DNA of 64,000 nucleotides from Dickeya undicola (GCF_000784735.1 NZ_JSYG01000019.1:215332-279331); one strand, 5' to 3'. Positions 11,924 to 22,755 are shown, counted from the stretch's first letter. Translations and numbers: made by a program. The notes: generated from the letters alone by a model not told the origin.

Positions 11924-12461
11924 GCTGGTTAAAGTTATAACGCGCGGTTTATTTTCACTGTTGCTAATAATGACTTTGCTCGCCACCAGTATAGGGGAGA
12001 TGGCTTCATCCGGGCATTATGCAATTGACTGACATCCCGATGTGCTGTGCTTAATTTCTCTGGCGAAGAAACAACATGCAGTGAGACTTGTCACATTATT
12101 CCGTTCTCTTTGCCCCCTTTCTTTATTGAGGTAACCATTGATGTCGCTGTGTCCTGTGACCTGAACGACAAAAAACGGTGTTTTCGTGAAATGACTCCCA
12201 ATTCGTTAGGCGATTGCAATAATCCGTGTTGGTGAAGGTGGTTATTGTTGGGCGCTTGTCCAGTGAGACGCCTACCTCCGCCCTTTATAATTCCCTCCAG
12301 AAGTCGAAGAGATCCGTGGTTTATTTTTGCTGTTCTGTTTGTTCCTTTGCTCAGGATTCAAACCATTACCGACTCTTGATTTCATTCTGGTAACCCAACC
12401 CTACATTGTGTTGTTATTCGGAATGAATGAGCTAACCGCTATCTGAAAGTAGGAGTTCATC
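11924..12461. promoter_or_regulatory. garD-gudP divergent control region
   Basis: About 540 bases without a credible gene between the repeat element and gudP. It contains a CRP-like site (12080-12095) and AT-rich stretches suited to promoters. In E. coli the gar/gud genes are activated by the sugar-acid regulator CdaR; no CdaR site could be identified by eye. Confidence 0.5.
12080..12095. promoter_or_regulatory. Candidate CRP-cAMP site
   Basis: AGTGA and TCACA half-sites separated by six bases, nine of ten consensus half-site bases. It lies about 370 bases before gudP and 415 before garD, in the divergent control region of a catabolic locus. The distance from gudP is long, which lowers confidence. 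Confidence 0.4.
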
Positions 12462-13814
12462 ATGAATACCGTCAGCACAGCAGCAGGCGTATTACAAAAG
12501 AAAACCAACGCCCGTTACTGGATTGTCGTGATGCTGTTTATCGTCACGTCATTCAACTATGGCGACCGCGCTACGATCTCCATCGCCGGTTCCGCCATGT
12601 CCAAAGATATTGGTCTTGATGCCGTCGGCATGGGCTATATCTTCTCCGCGTTTTCCTGGGCTTATGTTATAGGCCAAATCCCCGGCGGCTGGCTGCTTGA
12701 CCGCTTCGGTTCCAAGCGGGTCTACTTCTGGAGTATTTTCACCTGGTCGCTGTTTACCCTGTTGCAAGGGTTCGTGGACCTGTTCCACGGTTCAGCCATC
12801 GTAGTTTCACTGTTTATGCTGCGTTTTATGGTGGGGTTATGTGAATCCCCGTCCTTCCCTGGTAATAGCCGTATCGTTGCAGCCTGGTTCCCGGCGCAGG
12901 AACGCGGCACCGCTGTTGCCATCTTTAACTCTGCACAGTATTTCGCCACGGTCATCTTCGCTCCCATCATGGGCTGGCTGACGCACGAAGTGGGTTGGGC
13001 GCATGTGTTCTGGTTCATGGGCGGTCTTGGCATGGTCATCAGCTTCCTGTGGCTGAAAGTGATTCATGACCCGAAAGATCACCCGAGCGTGAACAAGGCG
13101 GAACTGGAGTACATCGAAGCGGGCGGTGCGTTGGTTAACATGGATGCGGCGTCAACGAAAAAAGAGGTCGCTCGTGGCGAGAAATGGCACCAGATTAAGC
13201 AATTACTGACTTCCCGCATGATGATGGGGATTTATCTTGGTCAATACTGCATCAATGCGCTGACTTACTTCTTTATTACCTGGTTCCCGGTGTATCTGGT
13301 GCAGGCTCGCGGTATGTCGATTTTGAAAGCCGGTTTTGTCGCCTCTATTCCAGCTATCTGTGGTTTTGTCGGCGGCGTACTGGGGGGGGTGATTTCCGAC
13401 CTCCTGATGCGCCGTACTCAGTCACTGACTATCTCCCGTAAGACACCGATCGTGCTGGGTATGTTGTTGTCCATGTCGATGGTGATTTGTAACTACGTCA
13501 CCACGGAATGGGTGGTGATTGCGGTGATGGCGGCGGCGTTCTTCGGTAAAGGCATCGGCGCGCTGGGTTGGGCGGTGATGGCAGATACGGCACCGAAAGA
13601 AATCAGCGGCCTGAGCGGTGGTCTGTTCAACATGTTCGGCAACATCTCCGGCATTGTGACCCCGATTGCTATTGGCTACATCGTTGGCAGCACCGGCTCC
13701 TTCAACGGTGGCCTGATTTATGTTGGTATCCATGCACTGGTGGCGATTCTGAGCTTCCTGTTCATCGTGCAGGATATTAAACGTATCGAATTGAAACCTT
13801 ATAAACCTCGCTAA
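12462..13814 (+). CDS. gudP: D-glucarate/galactarate:H+ symporter
   Basis: Inner-membrane major facilitator superfamily permease of the anion:cation symporter type, importing glucarate and galactarate. The 450 residues equal E. coli GudP in length, and NYGDRATISIAGS, IGQIPGGWLLDRFGSKR and VGLCESPSFPGNSRI are near-identical family motifs. Twelve hydrophobic segments are apparent. The ATG is preceded by AGGAG at good spacing. It is the first gene of a six-gene plus-strand cluster for sugar-acid breakdown. Confidence 0.96.
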   Translation: MNTVSTAAGVLQKKTNARYWIVVMLFIVTSFNYGDRATISIAGSAMSKDIGLDAVGMGYIFSAFSWAYVIGQIPGGWLLDRFGSKRVYFWSIFTWSLFTLLQGFVDLFHGSAIVVSLFMLRFMVGLCESPSFPGNSRIVAAWFPAQERGTAVAIFNSAQYFATVIFAPIMGWLTHEVGWAHVFWFMGGLGMVISFLWLKVIHDPKDHPSVNKAELEYIEAGGALVNMDAASTKKEVARGEKWHQIKQLLTSRMMMGIYLGQYCINALTYFFITWFPVYLVQARGMSILKAGFVASIPAICGFVGGVLGGVISDLLMRRTQSLTISRKTPIVLGMLLSMSMVICNYVTTEWVVIAVMAAAFFGKGIGALGWAVMADTAPKEISGLSGGLFNMFGNISGIVTPIAIGYIVGSTGSFNGGLIYVGIHALVAILSFLFIVQDIKRIELKPYKPR

Positions 13815-13835
13815 TTCAGGGTTAAGGACGTGATT

Positions 13836-15197
13836 ATGAGCAGTACACAAGACTCTCCCGTCATTACCGACATGAAAGTCATCCCCGTCGCGGGCTATGA
13901 CAGTATGTTGCTCAATATTGGCGGTGCGCACGGGGCGTATTTCACCCGCAACATCGTGATTCTGAAAGATAACGCTGGGCACACCGGCGTAGGTGAAGCG
14001 CCGGGCGGCGAGGTGATTTACAACACGTTGACGGCGGCAATCCCGCAGGTGGTGGGGGCGCAGGTGGCGCGCATGAACCATCTGGTGCATCAGGTTCACA
14101 AAGGTAACCAGTCGTCGGATTTCGACTCGTTCGGCAAAGGTGCCTGGACGTTCGAGCTGCGGGTCAACGCTGTCGCTGCACTGGAAGCCGCCCTGCTGGA
14201 CTTGCTGGGTCAGCATCTGAATGTACCGGTGGCCGAGTTGTTGGGGCCGGGCAAGCAGCGCGACGAAGTGACGGTGCTGGGTTACCTGTTCTATATCGGC
14301 GATCGTACTAAAACCGATCTGCCTTACCTTGCAGGCGAGCAGGGCAAGCATCCGTGGTATCACCTGCGTCACCAAAAGGCGATGGACAGCGAGGCGGTGG
14401 TGCGGTTGGCGGAAGCGGCGGCCGATCGCTACGGTTTCAAAGACTTCAAGCTGAAAGGCGGCGTACTGCCGGGCGAACTGGAAGTCGACGCCGTCAAGGC
14501 GCTGAAAAAACGTTTTCCAGATGCTCGCATCACGGTGGATCCAAACGGGGCCTGGCTGCTGGATGAAGCGATTGGTTTGTGCAAAGACCTGAACGGCGTG
14601 CTGACTTACGCTGAAGACCCGTGTGGTGCCGAACAGGGCTTCTCTGGCCGCGAGGTGATGGCGGAATTCCGTCGCGCTACCGGCTTACCGGTCGCCACCA
14701 ACATGATTGCCACCAACTGGCGTGAGATGAACCATGCCGTGATGCTACAGGCGGTGGATATCCCGCTGGCGGATCCGCACTTCTGGACCATGCACGGTGC
14801 GGTACGGGTCGCGCAACTGTGTGATGAGTGGGGATTGACCTGGGGTTGCCACTCCAACAACCACTTCGATATCTCGCTGGCGATGTTTACCCATGTGGGT
14901 GCGGCGGCTCCCGGTAAACCGACCGCCATCGACACTCACTGGATCTGGCAGGAAGGTCAGCATCTGACCAAAGAACCGCTACAGATTGTGAACGGTAAAA
15001 TTAAGGTGCCGGAACGCCCAGGGCTGGGTATCGAGCTGGATATGGAACAGGTGATGAAAGCCCATGAGCTGCACAAGAAACTGCCGAGCGGCGCGCGTAA
15101 TGACGCGGCGGCGATGCAGTACCTGATCCCCGGCTGGAAGTTTGATCGCAAGCGCCCGGTGTTTGGTCGCGAATTGCCTAAAAATTCAACGTTTTAA
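13836..15197 (+). CDS. gudX: Glucarate dehydratase-related protein
   Basis: Enolase-superfamily protein paralogous to the next gene. It matches E. coli GudX along its length and keeps [10 protein letters not shown] (catalytic lysines), DPNGAW and AEDPCG (metal ligands), NMIATNW and GCHSNNHFD (catalytic His region). E. coli GudX (GlucDRP) has weak glucarate dehydratase/epimerase activity and its main role is unclear. The ATG at 13836 (MSSTQDS) was preferred over GTG at 13830 because TAAGGA lies seven bases upstream. The product has 453 residues, with a short extra tail (ELPKNSTF) beyond the E. coli protein. It lies 21 bases after gudP. Confidence 0.93.
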   Translation: MSSTQDSPVITDMKVIPVAGYDSMLLNIGGAHGAYFTRNIVILKDNAGHTGVGEAPGGEVIYNTLTAAIPQVVGAQVARMNHLVHQVHKGNQSSDFDSFGKGAWTFELRVNAVAALEAALLDLLGQHLNVPVAELLGPGKQRDEVTVLGYLFYIGDRTKTDLPYLAGEQGKHPWYHLRHQKAMDSEAVVRLAEAAADRYGFKDFKLKGGVLPGELEVDAVKALKKRFPDARITVDPNGAWLLDEAIGLCKDLNGVLTYAEDPCGAEQGFSGREVMAEFRRATGLPVATNMIATNWREMNHAVMLQAVDIPLADPHFWTMHGAVRVAQLCDEWGLTWGCHSNNHFDISLAMFTHVGAAAPGKPTAIDTHWIWQEGQHLTKEPLQIVNGKIKVPERPGLGIELDMEQVMKAHELHKKLPSGARNDAAAMQYLIPGWKFDRKRPVFGRELPKNSTF

Positions 15198-15212
15198 CAG
15201 AAGGAAACTATC

Positions 15213-16553
15213 ATGACGTCGCAAAGTTCCACCCCGGTTATTACCAGTATGCAGGTGATCCCTGTCGCCGGGCACGACAGCATGTTGCTGAACCTCAGCG
15301 GAGCGCACGCGCCGTACTTCACCCGTAACATCGTGATCCTCCAGGACAACGCGGGTCATACCGGTGTGGGTGAAATCCCAGGCGGCGAGAAAATCCGCCA
15401 GACGTTGGAAGATGCCGCCGCGCTGGTGGTGGGGAAAACACTGGGCGAATACAAAAACGTGATGACCGCGGTGCGTCATCAGTTCGCCGACCGCGACGCC
15501 TCTGGCCGCGGCCTGCAAACGTTCGACCTGCGTACCACCATTCACGTGGTGACGGGGATTGAAGCCGCGATGCTGGACCTGCTGGGGCAATTCCTGAACG
15601 TGCCGGTAGCGGCATTGCTGGGTGATGGTCAGCAGCGTGACGCGGTGGAGATGCTGGGTTATCTGTTCTACATCGGCGATCGCAACAAGACCGACCTGCC
15701 GTACCAAAATCAGTCGAATGAAAAATGCGACTGGTATCGTCTGCGTCATGAAGAAGCGCTGACGCCGGAAACGGTGGTGCGTCTGGCGGAAGCCGCATAC
15801 GAAAAATACGGCTTTAACGATTTCAAACTGAAAGGCGGTGTGCTGGCCGGTAGCGAAGAGGCTGAGGCGGTCACCGCGCTGGCTAAACGCTTCCCGCAGG
15901 CGCGCATTACGCTGGACCCGAACGGTGCCTGGTCGCTGAACGAGGCGATTGGTCTTGGCAAACAACTGCGCGGTGTGCTGGCTTACGCTGAAGACCCGTG
16001 CGGTGCCGAACAAGGCTTCTCCGGCCGTGAAGTGATGGCGGAATTCCGCCGCGCCACCGGTCTGCCTACCGCGACAAACATGATCGCCACCGACTGGCGT
16101 CAGATGGGCCACACCATTTCCCTGCAATCGGTGGATATTCCGCTGGCGGATCCGCACTTCTGGACCATGCAAGGGTCGGTGCGCGTGGCGCAGATGTGCC
16201 ATGAGTGGGGGCTGACCTGGGGTTCGCATTCCAACAACCATTTCGATATTTCACTGGCGATGTTTACCCATGTGGCTGCCGCCGCACCGGGTCGGATTAC
16301 CGCCATTGATACCCACTGGATCTGGCAGGAAGGCAATCAGCGTTTGACCAAAGAACCGTTACAGATCGTCGGCGGCATGGTTGAAGTGCCGAAAAAACCG
16401 GGTCTGGGTGTCGAACTGGATATGGATCAAGTGATGAAAGCCCATGAGTTGTATAAAAACATGGGACTGGGCGCGCGTAACGACGCCGTTGGTATGCAGT
16501 ATCTGGTTCCTGGCTGGACGTTCGATAACAAACGCCCTTGCCTGGTTCGTTAA
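15213..16553 (+). CDS. gudD: D-glucarate dehydratase
   Basis: Dehydrates D-glucarate and L-idarate to 5-keto-4-deoxy-D-glucarate. The 446 residues match E. coli GudD, with [10 protein letters not shown] (general base lysine), [20 protein letters not shown] and [12 protein letters not shown] carrying the metal-binding and catalytic residues. A good AAGGAA ribosome binding site precedes the ATG, 15 bases after gudX. The two dehydratases are clearly duplicates: the block from [13 protein letters not shown] to the HFWTM motif is nearly identical in both. Confidence 0.97.
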   Translation: MTSQSSTPVITSMQVIPVAGHDSMLLNLSGAHAPYFTRNIVILQDNAGHTGVGEIPGGEKIRQTLEDAAALVVGKTLGEYKNVMTAVRHQFADRDASGRGLQTFDLRTTIHVVTGIEAAMLDLLGQFLNVPVAALLGDGQQRDAVEMLGYLFYIGDRNKTDLPYQNQSNEKCDWYRLRHEEALTPETVVRLAEAAYEKYGFNDFKLKGGVLAGSEEAEAVTALAKRFPQARITLDPNGAWSLNEAIGLGKQLRGVLAYAEDPCGAEQGFSGREVMAEFRRATGLPTATNMIATDWRQMGHTISLQSVDIPLADPHFWTMQGSVRVAQMCHEWGLTWGSHSNNHFDISLAMFTHVAAAAPGRITAIDTHWIWQEGNQRLTKEPLQIVGGMVEVPKKPGLGVELDMDQVMKAHELYKNMGLGARNDAVGMQYLVPGWTFDNKRPCLVR

Positions 16554-16623
16554 TCCATCGCTGTTTATTCATTAAGACGCGCCGTCTCATCCGGGCGGCG
16601 CGGTAAGAGAGTAAGGACAAAAC

Positions 16624-17394
16624 ATGAAGACGCCACTGTTACCTAACCAATTTCGCCAGGATTTACATCAGGGCAAAACCTTGATCGGTTGCTGGTGCGC
16701 ACTGGGCAATCCCATTTCCACCGAGGTACTGGGGCTGGCGGGATTCGACTGGTTGGTGCTGGACGGCGAGCACGCGCCGAACGATATCAACACCTTTATC
16801 CCGCAACTGATGGCGCTGAAAGGCAGCCACAGCGCGCCGGTGGTGCGTCCACCCTGCAATGAACCGGTGATCATCAAGCGCTTGCTGGATATCGGTTTTT
16901 ATAACTTTCTCATCCCCTTTGTGGAAACCGAAGAGGAAGCCATTCGCGCCGTCGCATCAACCCGTTACCCGCCAGCGGGGATTCGTGGTGTGTCGGTCGG
17001 CCATCGCAGCAACGCTTACGGTACTGAACCGAACTATTTCTCCACCATTAACGACAACATCACCGTGCTGGTGCAGATCGAAACCCAGGAAGGAGTGGAC
17101 AACCTGGATGCGATCGCCGCGGTGGATGGCGTTGACGGTATTTTTGTCGGCCCCGGTGACCTGTCGGCCGCGTTGGGGTATCTGGGGCAACCTAACCACC
17201 CCGAAGTGCAGAAAGTGATTCGTCACATCTTCGAACGTGCGGCAGCCCACGGTAAGCCGAGCGGCATTCTGGCACCGGTGGAAGCGGATGCCCGTCGTTA
17301 TCTGGAATGGGGCGCGCGTTTTGTCGCGGTAGGCAGCGATTTGGGCGTGTTCCGTGGCGCAACACAGGCGCTGTGCGACAAATTTAAAAAGTAA
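16624..17394 (+). CDS. garL: 5-keto-4-deoxy-D-glucarate aldolase
   Basis: Class II HpcH/HpaI-type aldolase that cleaves 5-keto-4-deoxy-D-glucarate to pyruvate and tartronate semialdehyde. The 256 residues equal E. coli GarL. Diagnostic stretches are [45 protein letters not shown] and [18 protein letters not shown]. It sits 70 bases after gudD with an AAGGAC ribosome binding site. It consumes the product of both GarD and GudD. Confidence 0.96.
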   Translation: MKTPLLPNQFRQDLHQGKTLIGCWCALGNPISTEVLGLAGFDWLVLDGEHAPNDINTFIPQLMALKGSHSAPVVRPPCNEPVIIKRLLDIGFYNFLIPFVETEEEAIRAVASTRYPPAGIRGVSVGHRSNAYGTEPNYFSTINDNITVLVQIETQEGVDNLDAIAAVDGVDGIFVGPGDLSAALGYLGQPNHPEVQKVIRHIFERAAAHGKPSGILAPVEADARRYLEWGARFVAVGSDLGVFRGATQALCDKFKK

Positions 17395-17467
17395 CTTGGA
17401 TTATCAGGGCCGCATCGGCCGTAAACATATCTGACCATGTCACTGAATGGACAACGAGGTTATCGCA

Positions 17468-18352
17468 ATGAAAATTGGTTTTATTGGACTGGGTATCATG
17501 GGCAAACCGATGAGCAAAAACCTGATCAAAGCGGGTTACTCATTGGTGGTGCTGGACAGAAATAGCGCAGCGGTCGCCGAGGTTGTTGCGGCGGGGGCCA
17601 CCTCGGCTGAGACAGCGAAAGCGGTAGCCGAGCAGAGCGATATCGTGATTACCATGTTGCCGAACTCGCCTCACGTGAAAGACGTTGTGCTGGGTGAAAA
17701 CGGTGTGATCGAAGGCGCGCGTAAAGGCACGGTGGTAATCGACATGAGTTCCATCGCGCCGTTGGCCAGCCGTGAAATAGCTGCGGCGCTGGCGGAGAAA
17801 GGCGTCGAGATGCTGGATGCGCCGGTCAGCGGCGGCGAGCCAAAAGCGATCGACGGTACGCTGTCGGTGATGGTGGGTGGCGACAAGGCGGTATTCGACC
17901 GTTGCTATGACATCATGAAGTCGATGGCGGGTTCGGTGGTGCACACCGGCGATATCGGTGCAGGCAACGTCACCAAGCTGGCAAATCAGGTCATCGTGGC
18001 GCTGAATATCGCCGCCATGTCGGAAGCGCTGGTACTGGCGACCAAAGCAGGCGTGAACCCGGACCTGGTATATCAGGCGATTCGTGGCGGTCTGGCAGGC
18101 AGTACCGTGTTGGATGCCAAAGCGCCGATGGTCATGGATCGCAACTTCAAGCCCGGTTTCCGCATCGATCTGCATATCAAAGATCTGGCCAACGCGCTGG
18201 ATACGTCTCACGGTGTCGGCGCACAACTGCCGCTGACCGCCGCGGTGATGGAAATGATGCAGGCATTGAAGGCCGATGACCTGGGCAGCGCCGACCACAG
18301 CGCGCTGGCTTGTTATTACGAGAAACTGGCGAAAGTGGAAGTTACTCGGTAG
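17468..18352 (+). CDS. garR: Tartronate semialdehyde reductase (2-hydroxy-3-oxopropionate reductase)
   Basis: NAD(P)H-dependent reductase converting tartronate semialdehyde to D-glycerate. It shows the beta-hydroxyacid dehydrogenase plan: nucleotide fold GFIGLGIMGKPMSKNL, substrate motif DAPVSGGEPKAIDGT, and catalytic lysine in GAGNVTKLANQ. The ATG at 17468 gives the exact E. coli-type start MKIGFIG and 294 residues; an in-frame ATG seven codons upstream lacks support. It is 73 bases after garL. The C-terminus YEKLAKVEVTR is identical in form to E. coli. Confidence 0.97.
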   Translation: MKIGFIGLGIMGKPMSKNLIKAGYSLVVLDRNSAAVAEVVAAGATSAETAKAVAEQSDIVITMLPNSPHVKDVVLGENGVIEGARKGTVVIDMSSIAPLASREIAAALAEKGVEMLDAPVSGGEPKAIDGTLSVMVGGDKAVFDRCYDIMKSMAGSVVHTGDIGAGNVTKLANQVIVALNIAAMSEALVLATKAGVNPDLVYQAIRGGLAGSTVLDAKAPMVMDRNFKPGFRIDLHIKDLANALDTSHGVGAQLPLTAAVMEMMQALKADDLGSADHSALACYYEKLAKVEVTR

Positions 18353-18424
18353 TTGACAGGGCGGCGTCGGCACAACGCGCGGGCCGCCCGGTTGACGGAA
18401 CATTTTTGACTTGCGCCGGTTCCT

Positions 18425-18590
18425 GGTTGTGTCCCGCAATTGTGCGTGACAGCGGCTGGCGGTCAAATCGCAACGAGATCGGATGTGAACCGCGTGAGTG
18501 GGGAAGCCCAGACACCGGTCTAGCCGTGTGGCATGTTGCGTTTTGGCCTCGGCCCTGCGCCGGCGACGCGAATAATTGCGGGACACAGCC
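18425..18590. repeat. Imperfect palindromic element between garR and garK
   Basis: The outer arms TGTGTCCCGCAATT and AATTGCGGGACACA pair (18425-18441 with 18574-18590). Weaker complementarity continues inward (for example AAATCGCAAC against GTTGCGTTTT), so the whole 166 bases can fold on itself. It fills most of the 271-base gap in an otherwise tight operon. It is non-coding and may be a small mobile palindrome or an mRNA-processing structure. Confidence 0.6.
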
Positions 18591-18623
18591 TACTGCGCGG
18601 GTAGTTGATGACGCGAGTCGTTT

Positions 18624-19766
18624 ATGAAAATAGTTATCGCACCGGATTCTTACAAAGAGAGCTTATCTGCTCAGGAAGTGGCGACGCAGATTGAGGCCGG
18701 TTTTCGGGAGGTGTTCCCCGACGCCAGCTACGTGAAACTGCCGGTCGCCGATGGGGGTGAAGGAACCGTGGAGGCCATGGTGGCGGCCACCCGCGGTAAA
18801 ATCGTCAAGGTAAACGTCACCGGTCCGCTGGGCGATGATATCGACGCTTTTTTCGGGCTGTCAGGGGATGAAAAAACCGCGTTTATCGAGATGGCGGCTG
18901 CCAGCGGATTGGAACGGGTGCCGCCACATCAGCGTAATCCGTTGCTGACCACCAGTTATGGCACCGGCGAGCTGATTCGCTGCGCGCTGGATCATGGCGT
19001 TCGTCACTGTATTATCGGCATCGGCGGCAGCGCAACTAACGACGGCGGTGCCGGGATGATGCAGGCGCTGGGTGCACAACTGCTGGATGCGGCGAATAAG
19101 CCGATTGGGTTTGGCGGTGCAGAGCTGGCGCGACTGACACGTATTGATATTTGTTCGCTGGACCCGCGTATCCGGCAATGCCGGTTTGAGGTGGCGTGTG
19201 ATGTCACCAATCCTCTGACCGGTAAGCAGGGGGCATCGGCGATATTTGGGCCGCAGAAAGGTGCCACCAGGGCGATGGTGGAGCAGTTGGACCAGGCGTT
19301 GCAACACTATGCTTCTGTGATCCGTCACGATCTGGATATCGATGTGGAGCAGGTGCCGGGTGCGGGTGCTGCCGGTGGTATGGGCGCAGCGTTGCTGGCG
19401 TTCTGTGGCGCGGAATTGCGCCGTGGCATTGAGATTGTCACCGAAGCGTTAGGGCTGGACGAACTGGTTAGGGACGCATCGCTGGTTATTACCGGTGAAG
19501 GCCGCATCGACAGCCAGACTATTCACGGCAAAGTGCCGATCGGCGTTGCGTCTGTGGCTAAGCGCTATAACAAACCGGTGATCGGTATTGCTGGCAGTCT
19601 GACGGCTGATGTGGGCGTGGTGCATGATCATGGGCTTGATGCGGTATTTAGCGTGCTTTACAACATCTGTTCGCTGGAGGAAGCGTTAGACAACGCCGCC
19701 AACAACGTGCGAATGACCGCACGCAATATTGCCGCTACCATCAAACTGTCGCAGGCGATGTCCTGA
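18624..19766 (+). CDS. garK: Glycerate 2-kinase
   Basis: Phosphorylates D-glycerate to 2-phosphoglycerate, delivering the sugar-acid carbon to glycolysis just before enolase (encoded at 29164). The 380 residues have the GarK fingerprints APDSYKESLSA, PVADGGEGTVEAM, IGGSATNDGGAGM, VACDVTNPL and GEGRIDSQTIHGKVPIG. It is separated from garR by a long palindromic spacer, and I see only a weak ribosome binding site. The gene faces barA tail to tail. Confidence 0.96.
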   Translation: MKIVIAPDSYKESLSAQEVATQIEAGFREVFPDASYVKLPVADGGEGTVEAMVAATRGKIVKVNVTGPLGDDIDAFFGLSGDEKTAFIEMAAASGLERVPPHQRNPLLTTSYGTGELIRCALDHGVRHCIIGIGGSATNDGGAGMMQALGAQLLDAANKPIGFGGAELARLTRIDICSLDPRIRQCRFEVACDVTNPLTGKQGASAIFGPQKGATRAMVEQLDQALQHYASVIRHDLDIDVEQVPGAGAAGGMGAALLAFCGAELRRGIEIVTEALGLDELVRDASLVITGEGRIDSQTIHGKVPIGVASVAKRYNKPVIGIAGSLTADVGVVHDHGLDAVFSVLYNICSLEEALDNAANNVRMTARNIAATIKLSQAMS

Positions 19767-19800
19767 ACTTGTTACCGACAACCATCACGATGGCCGACCA

Positions 19801-19840
19801 ATCGGCAGGCGCTGCCTTTGCGAGCAACCGCCTGCCTGAT
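19801..19840. terminator. Hairpin between garK and barA
   Basis: The arms at 19801-19811 and 19829-19840 form an 11-bp stem with one bulged base. On the plus strand the sequence continues GGCCTTTTCGGTTT, an imperfect U-rich tail. It sits between convergent genes and may end garK transcription. Confidence 0.4.
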
Positions 19841-19884
19841 GGCCTTTTCGGTTTGCCATCGCCGCTGACCTTTTACACTGAGAT

Positions 19885-19935
19885 CTGTTTTAGAGGGCGA
19901 TCCGTTTTAGACGGCGGCCCGTTTTAGACCGCGGT
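19885..19935. repeat. Three 17-bp tandem repeats across the barA stop codon
   Basis: Units with core TGTTTTAGA or CGTTTTAGA begin at 19885, 19902 and 19919. The third unit contains the barA stop (TAA read on the minus strand at 19924-19926), so each unit carries the same stop-like TAAAA sequence. Expansion of this unit would change the barA 3' end but not its protein. Confidence 0.75.
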
Positions 19936-22695
19936 TTCCAGCCGTTTACGTGCCGCGTTTTCCACATTGGTCATCTCGTCCATCAACTCCAGCCATTCCG
20001 GCTCCAGCTCATCAACCGACAAGCCTTTGCGTAGCGACTGTTCGAGGTAGTGACAGATCTGTTTGAGCCGAGGTACGCCGCTATAGCTGCAACTGCCGTG
20101 CAGTTTGTGAATGATATCGACCAGATTGACTGGTGAGTTGCCCGCCAGCACCGCCTCTACCTGTTGGCGTACCTCCGGCAGGAAATCCAGCAGCATTGCC
20201 AGCAGATCAAGTGCCAGATCTGGTTTACTGGCCGCCTGTCGCAACGCCAAATCCCAGTCCAGCGACAGCGGAGATTGTGCCGTAACCGCGGCTATTGGCG
20301 ACGCGGGCGGCTCGCCCGGTGTTTTACAGGCATGGCGCAACAGCGTCTGGCGTAGCATCTGTTCGTCGATAGGTTTGGAAAGATAGTCATCCATTCCTGA
20401 TTGCAGCAGCACTTCGCGCTCACCGCTCATGGTGTGCGCGGTGACCGCCACAATCGGGGTATGCGCGTGCTGAGGCAACTTACGGATATGTTCGCTGGCC
20501 TGCAGGCCGTCCATGCCGGGCATCTGTATATCCATCAGAATGATATCCAGATGGGTGTCCTGGGCACGGGAGATGGCATCGGCACCGCTTTCGCACAGAA
20601 TGATGTTTTCTACCTGTTCTTCCAGCAGAGCGCCGATCAGCTTCAGGTTGGCCGGGTTATCGTCCACCGCCATCACACTGAGCGGTAAACGGTTGAATGA
20701 TGCTTCCGGTGACGGTAAGGCGCGCACCTCGTCGTGATTATCCTGGCTAAACAGGTTGTTGTCCTGCAGCAGTGATAACAGCCGTGGTGCGGTGATGGGT
20801 TTGCTCAGGCTGGCATGGATGCCGAACGACTTGAGCTGTTCTGCTTCCATTTCTGCCATGCTGGGCAGTGCCAGAATCACGCAGGAGGCCAGGCGACAGA
20901 AGTCACGAATCTGCGGTGTGAAATCCAGCAACGTGTTGCGGTAGTAGATCGGTACGCCGAACAGCAGAATATCGAAGGTGCGTTCCGGCAACTGCTCCAT
21001 CGTCGGGCTGTAACTGACGGTCAGTGGTGTATGTACCAGAATGTCCAGCGTCGCCTGAGCCGCCGCCGGGTTGGCTTCCACATAGGCCAGATGCTTATTT
21101 TGCAAACTGTCAAAGTGATAATCGGGCTCCAGCACGTGCGGGTTCATCTGTAGATTAACGGTACACCAGAAGGTGGTGCCCTGATTCAGTTTGCTGTGGA
21201 AACTGATGTCGCCGCCCATTTCCCGCACCAGTCGCTGGGTAATCACCAGCCCCAGGCCGGTGCCGCCGTGCTGGCGCGAAATACTGGTATCCGCCTGACG
21301 GAACGCCTGGAACAGCTGGGTCTGCTGTGCTTCGGCAATGCCGATGCCGGTATCCTTGATCTGGATTTCCAGCAGCACCTGCAAACTCTCCTGCCTGCGC
21401 TTTTCGATGCGGATATCAATGTTGCCCTGCTCGGTAAACTTGATGGCGTTGCCCAGCAGATTGGTGATGATTTGCTGTAAGCGCAGCGGGTCGCCGACGA
21501 ACTGCTCCGGCACGTCATGCTGAATGTTTAGCGTCAGCTCCAACCCTTTCTCATGGGCGGTATGCGCCAGCAGCATGATCACTTCATCCAGCGTGTTGTG
21601 CAGCGAGAACGGGATATTTTCCAGCACCAGTTTTCCTGCTTCCAGCTTGGAGAAATCCAGTACGTCATTGATGATATTGAGCAGATTGTTGGCGGAGCGC
21701 TCAATGGTTTGCAGGTAATCCTTCTGGGTCGGCGTCAGCTGGGTTTTCAGCGTCTGACGGGTAAAACCGATAACGCCATTGAGCGGCGTGCGCAGTTCGT
21801 GGGACATGTTAGCCAGGAACTCGGATTTGATGCGCGCCGCTTCCTGCGCCCGCTTTTTAGCCAGATCCAGCTCGACGTTCTGGATCTCCATCTGTTCCAG
21901 CGTTTCACGCAGGTCATAGGTGGCCTGATCGATATTTTGTTGCATCTCTTCGTGATAGGCGGTGAGTGACATCGCCATCGAGTTGATGCCATTCTTCAGC
22001 ATATCCAGTTCGCCCAGCATGTGGCCTTCCACCCGGCTGTCCAACTGGCCGCGACGAATGCGGTCCACCGTTTCCACCATGTTGCGAATAGGAATGGTGA
22101 CGTCACGCATCAGCCGATAGGCCAGCAGCATCGCCACGCCCATGCAGAACAGCAATAGCATCGCAGCCATAAACATCTCCCGGTATTGCTGCAACCGGAT
22201 GGTGTTCAAATCCAGCTCGACGGCGACATAGCCCATCGGTGCCTGCCGACTGATTAGCGTACCGGAAGAGACTTCGCCTTCATTCTCGATAGGCATCTGC
22301 AACACCAGGCATTCTTCTTCGTTTTGCAGCCGCATAGCGGTCGGCAACGGATTGCCGGACGGCACCTGCAACAGCTGGCCGTGAGGATTGTTGGGGTTGC
22401 TGGTGACAATAAGCTGGTTGCGGGCGTCGAATACGCTGATGGTGCGCACAATGCCAGAGTGATGGCGATGCAGCATATTGACCAGTTGCCGCAACGACTC
22501 CGGCTGACGTTGGGTCAGAGCATAGGCGCTGTTGACCGCCAACGGTTGAATGATACTGGCACCAGCGTCGGCCAACTGTTCCTGCAACTGGTTATAGCGG
22601 TGGATGACGAAAAAACTACTGAGCAGCAGACCGATAAGCATGGTCGGTGCCAGAATCAGTATCATCATACGTGCGCGCAGACTGTATTTGGTCAT
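19924..22695 (-). CDS. barA: Hybrid sensor histidine kinase BarA (GacS/ExpS)
   Basis: Membrane kinase of the BarA-UvrY (GacS-GacA) system that controls CsrB-type RNAs, carbon metabolism and, in soft-rot bacteria, exoenzymes and virulence. In order: TM1 (about 11-31), periplasmic region to about 175, TM2 (about 176-194), HAMP, coiled linker, HisKA with His299 in [13 protein letters not shown], HATPase ([10 protein letters not shown] and HGGTGLGL), degenerate plus intact receiver domains (phospho-Asp in [13 protein letters not shown]) and a C-terminal HPt domain ([13 protein letters not shown]). The length of 923 compares with 918 in E. coli. As in E. coli it adjoins the gud genes and is divergent from rlmD. 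Confidence 0.97.
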   Translation of the reverse strand: MTKYSLRARMMILILAPTMLIGLLLSSFFVIHRYNQLQEQLADAGASIIQPLAVNSAYALTQRQPESLRQLVNMLHRHHSGIVRTISVFDARNQLIVTSNPNNPHGQLLQVPSGNPLPTAMRLQNEEECLVLQMPIENEGEVSSGTLISRQAPMGYVAVELDLNTIRLQQYREMFMAAMLLLFCMGVAMLLAYRLMRDVTIPIRNMVETVDRIRRGQLDSRVEGHMLGELDMLKNGINSMAMSLTAYHEEMQQNIDQATYDLRETLEQMEIQNVELDLAKKRAQEAARIKSEFLANMSHELRTPLNGVIGFTRQTLKTQLTPTQKDYLQTIERSANNLLNIINDVLDFSKLEAGKLVLENIPFSLHNTLDEVIMLLAHTAHEKGLELTLNIQHDVPEQFVGDPLRLQQIITNLLGNAIKFTEQGNIDIRIEKRRQESLQVLLEIQIKDTGIGIAEAQQTQLFQAFRQADTSISRQHGGTGLGLVITQRLVREMGGDISFHSKLNQGTTFWCTVNLQMNPHVLEPDYHFDSLQNKHLAYVEANPAAAQATLDILVHTPLTVSYSPTMEQLPERTFDILLFGVPIYYRNTLLDFTPQIRDFCRLASCVILALPSMAEMEAEQLKSFGIHASLSKPITAPRLLSLLQDNNLFSQDNHDEVRALPSPEASFNRLPLSVMAVDDNPANLKLIGALLEEQVENIILCESGADAISRAQDTHLDIILMDIQMPGMDGLQASEHIRKLPQHAHTPIVAVTAHTMSGEREVLLQSGMDDYLSKPIDEQMLRQTLLRHACKTPGEPPASPIAAVTAQSPLSLDWDLALRQAASKPDLALDLLAMLLDFLPEVRQQVEAVLAGNSPVNLVDIIHKLHGSCSYSGVPRLKQICHYLEQSLRKGLSVDELEPEWLELMDEMTNVENAARKRLETAV

Positions 22696-22755
22696 GAGGT
22701 TCCAATGTGGGACAATTAAGGCCGACTATTCCATTAAATCAATGACAGCACACTT

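Noticed and set aside
11652..12235. Short open frames in the garD-gudP spacer
   Set aside because: They cross the palindromic repeat or lack a start signal and have no recognisable protein features.
18310..18627. 105-codon frame between garR and garK
   Set aside because: It overlaps the garR end and runs through the palindromic spacer; composition is not protein-like.
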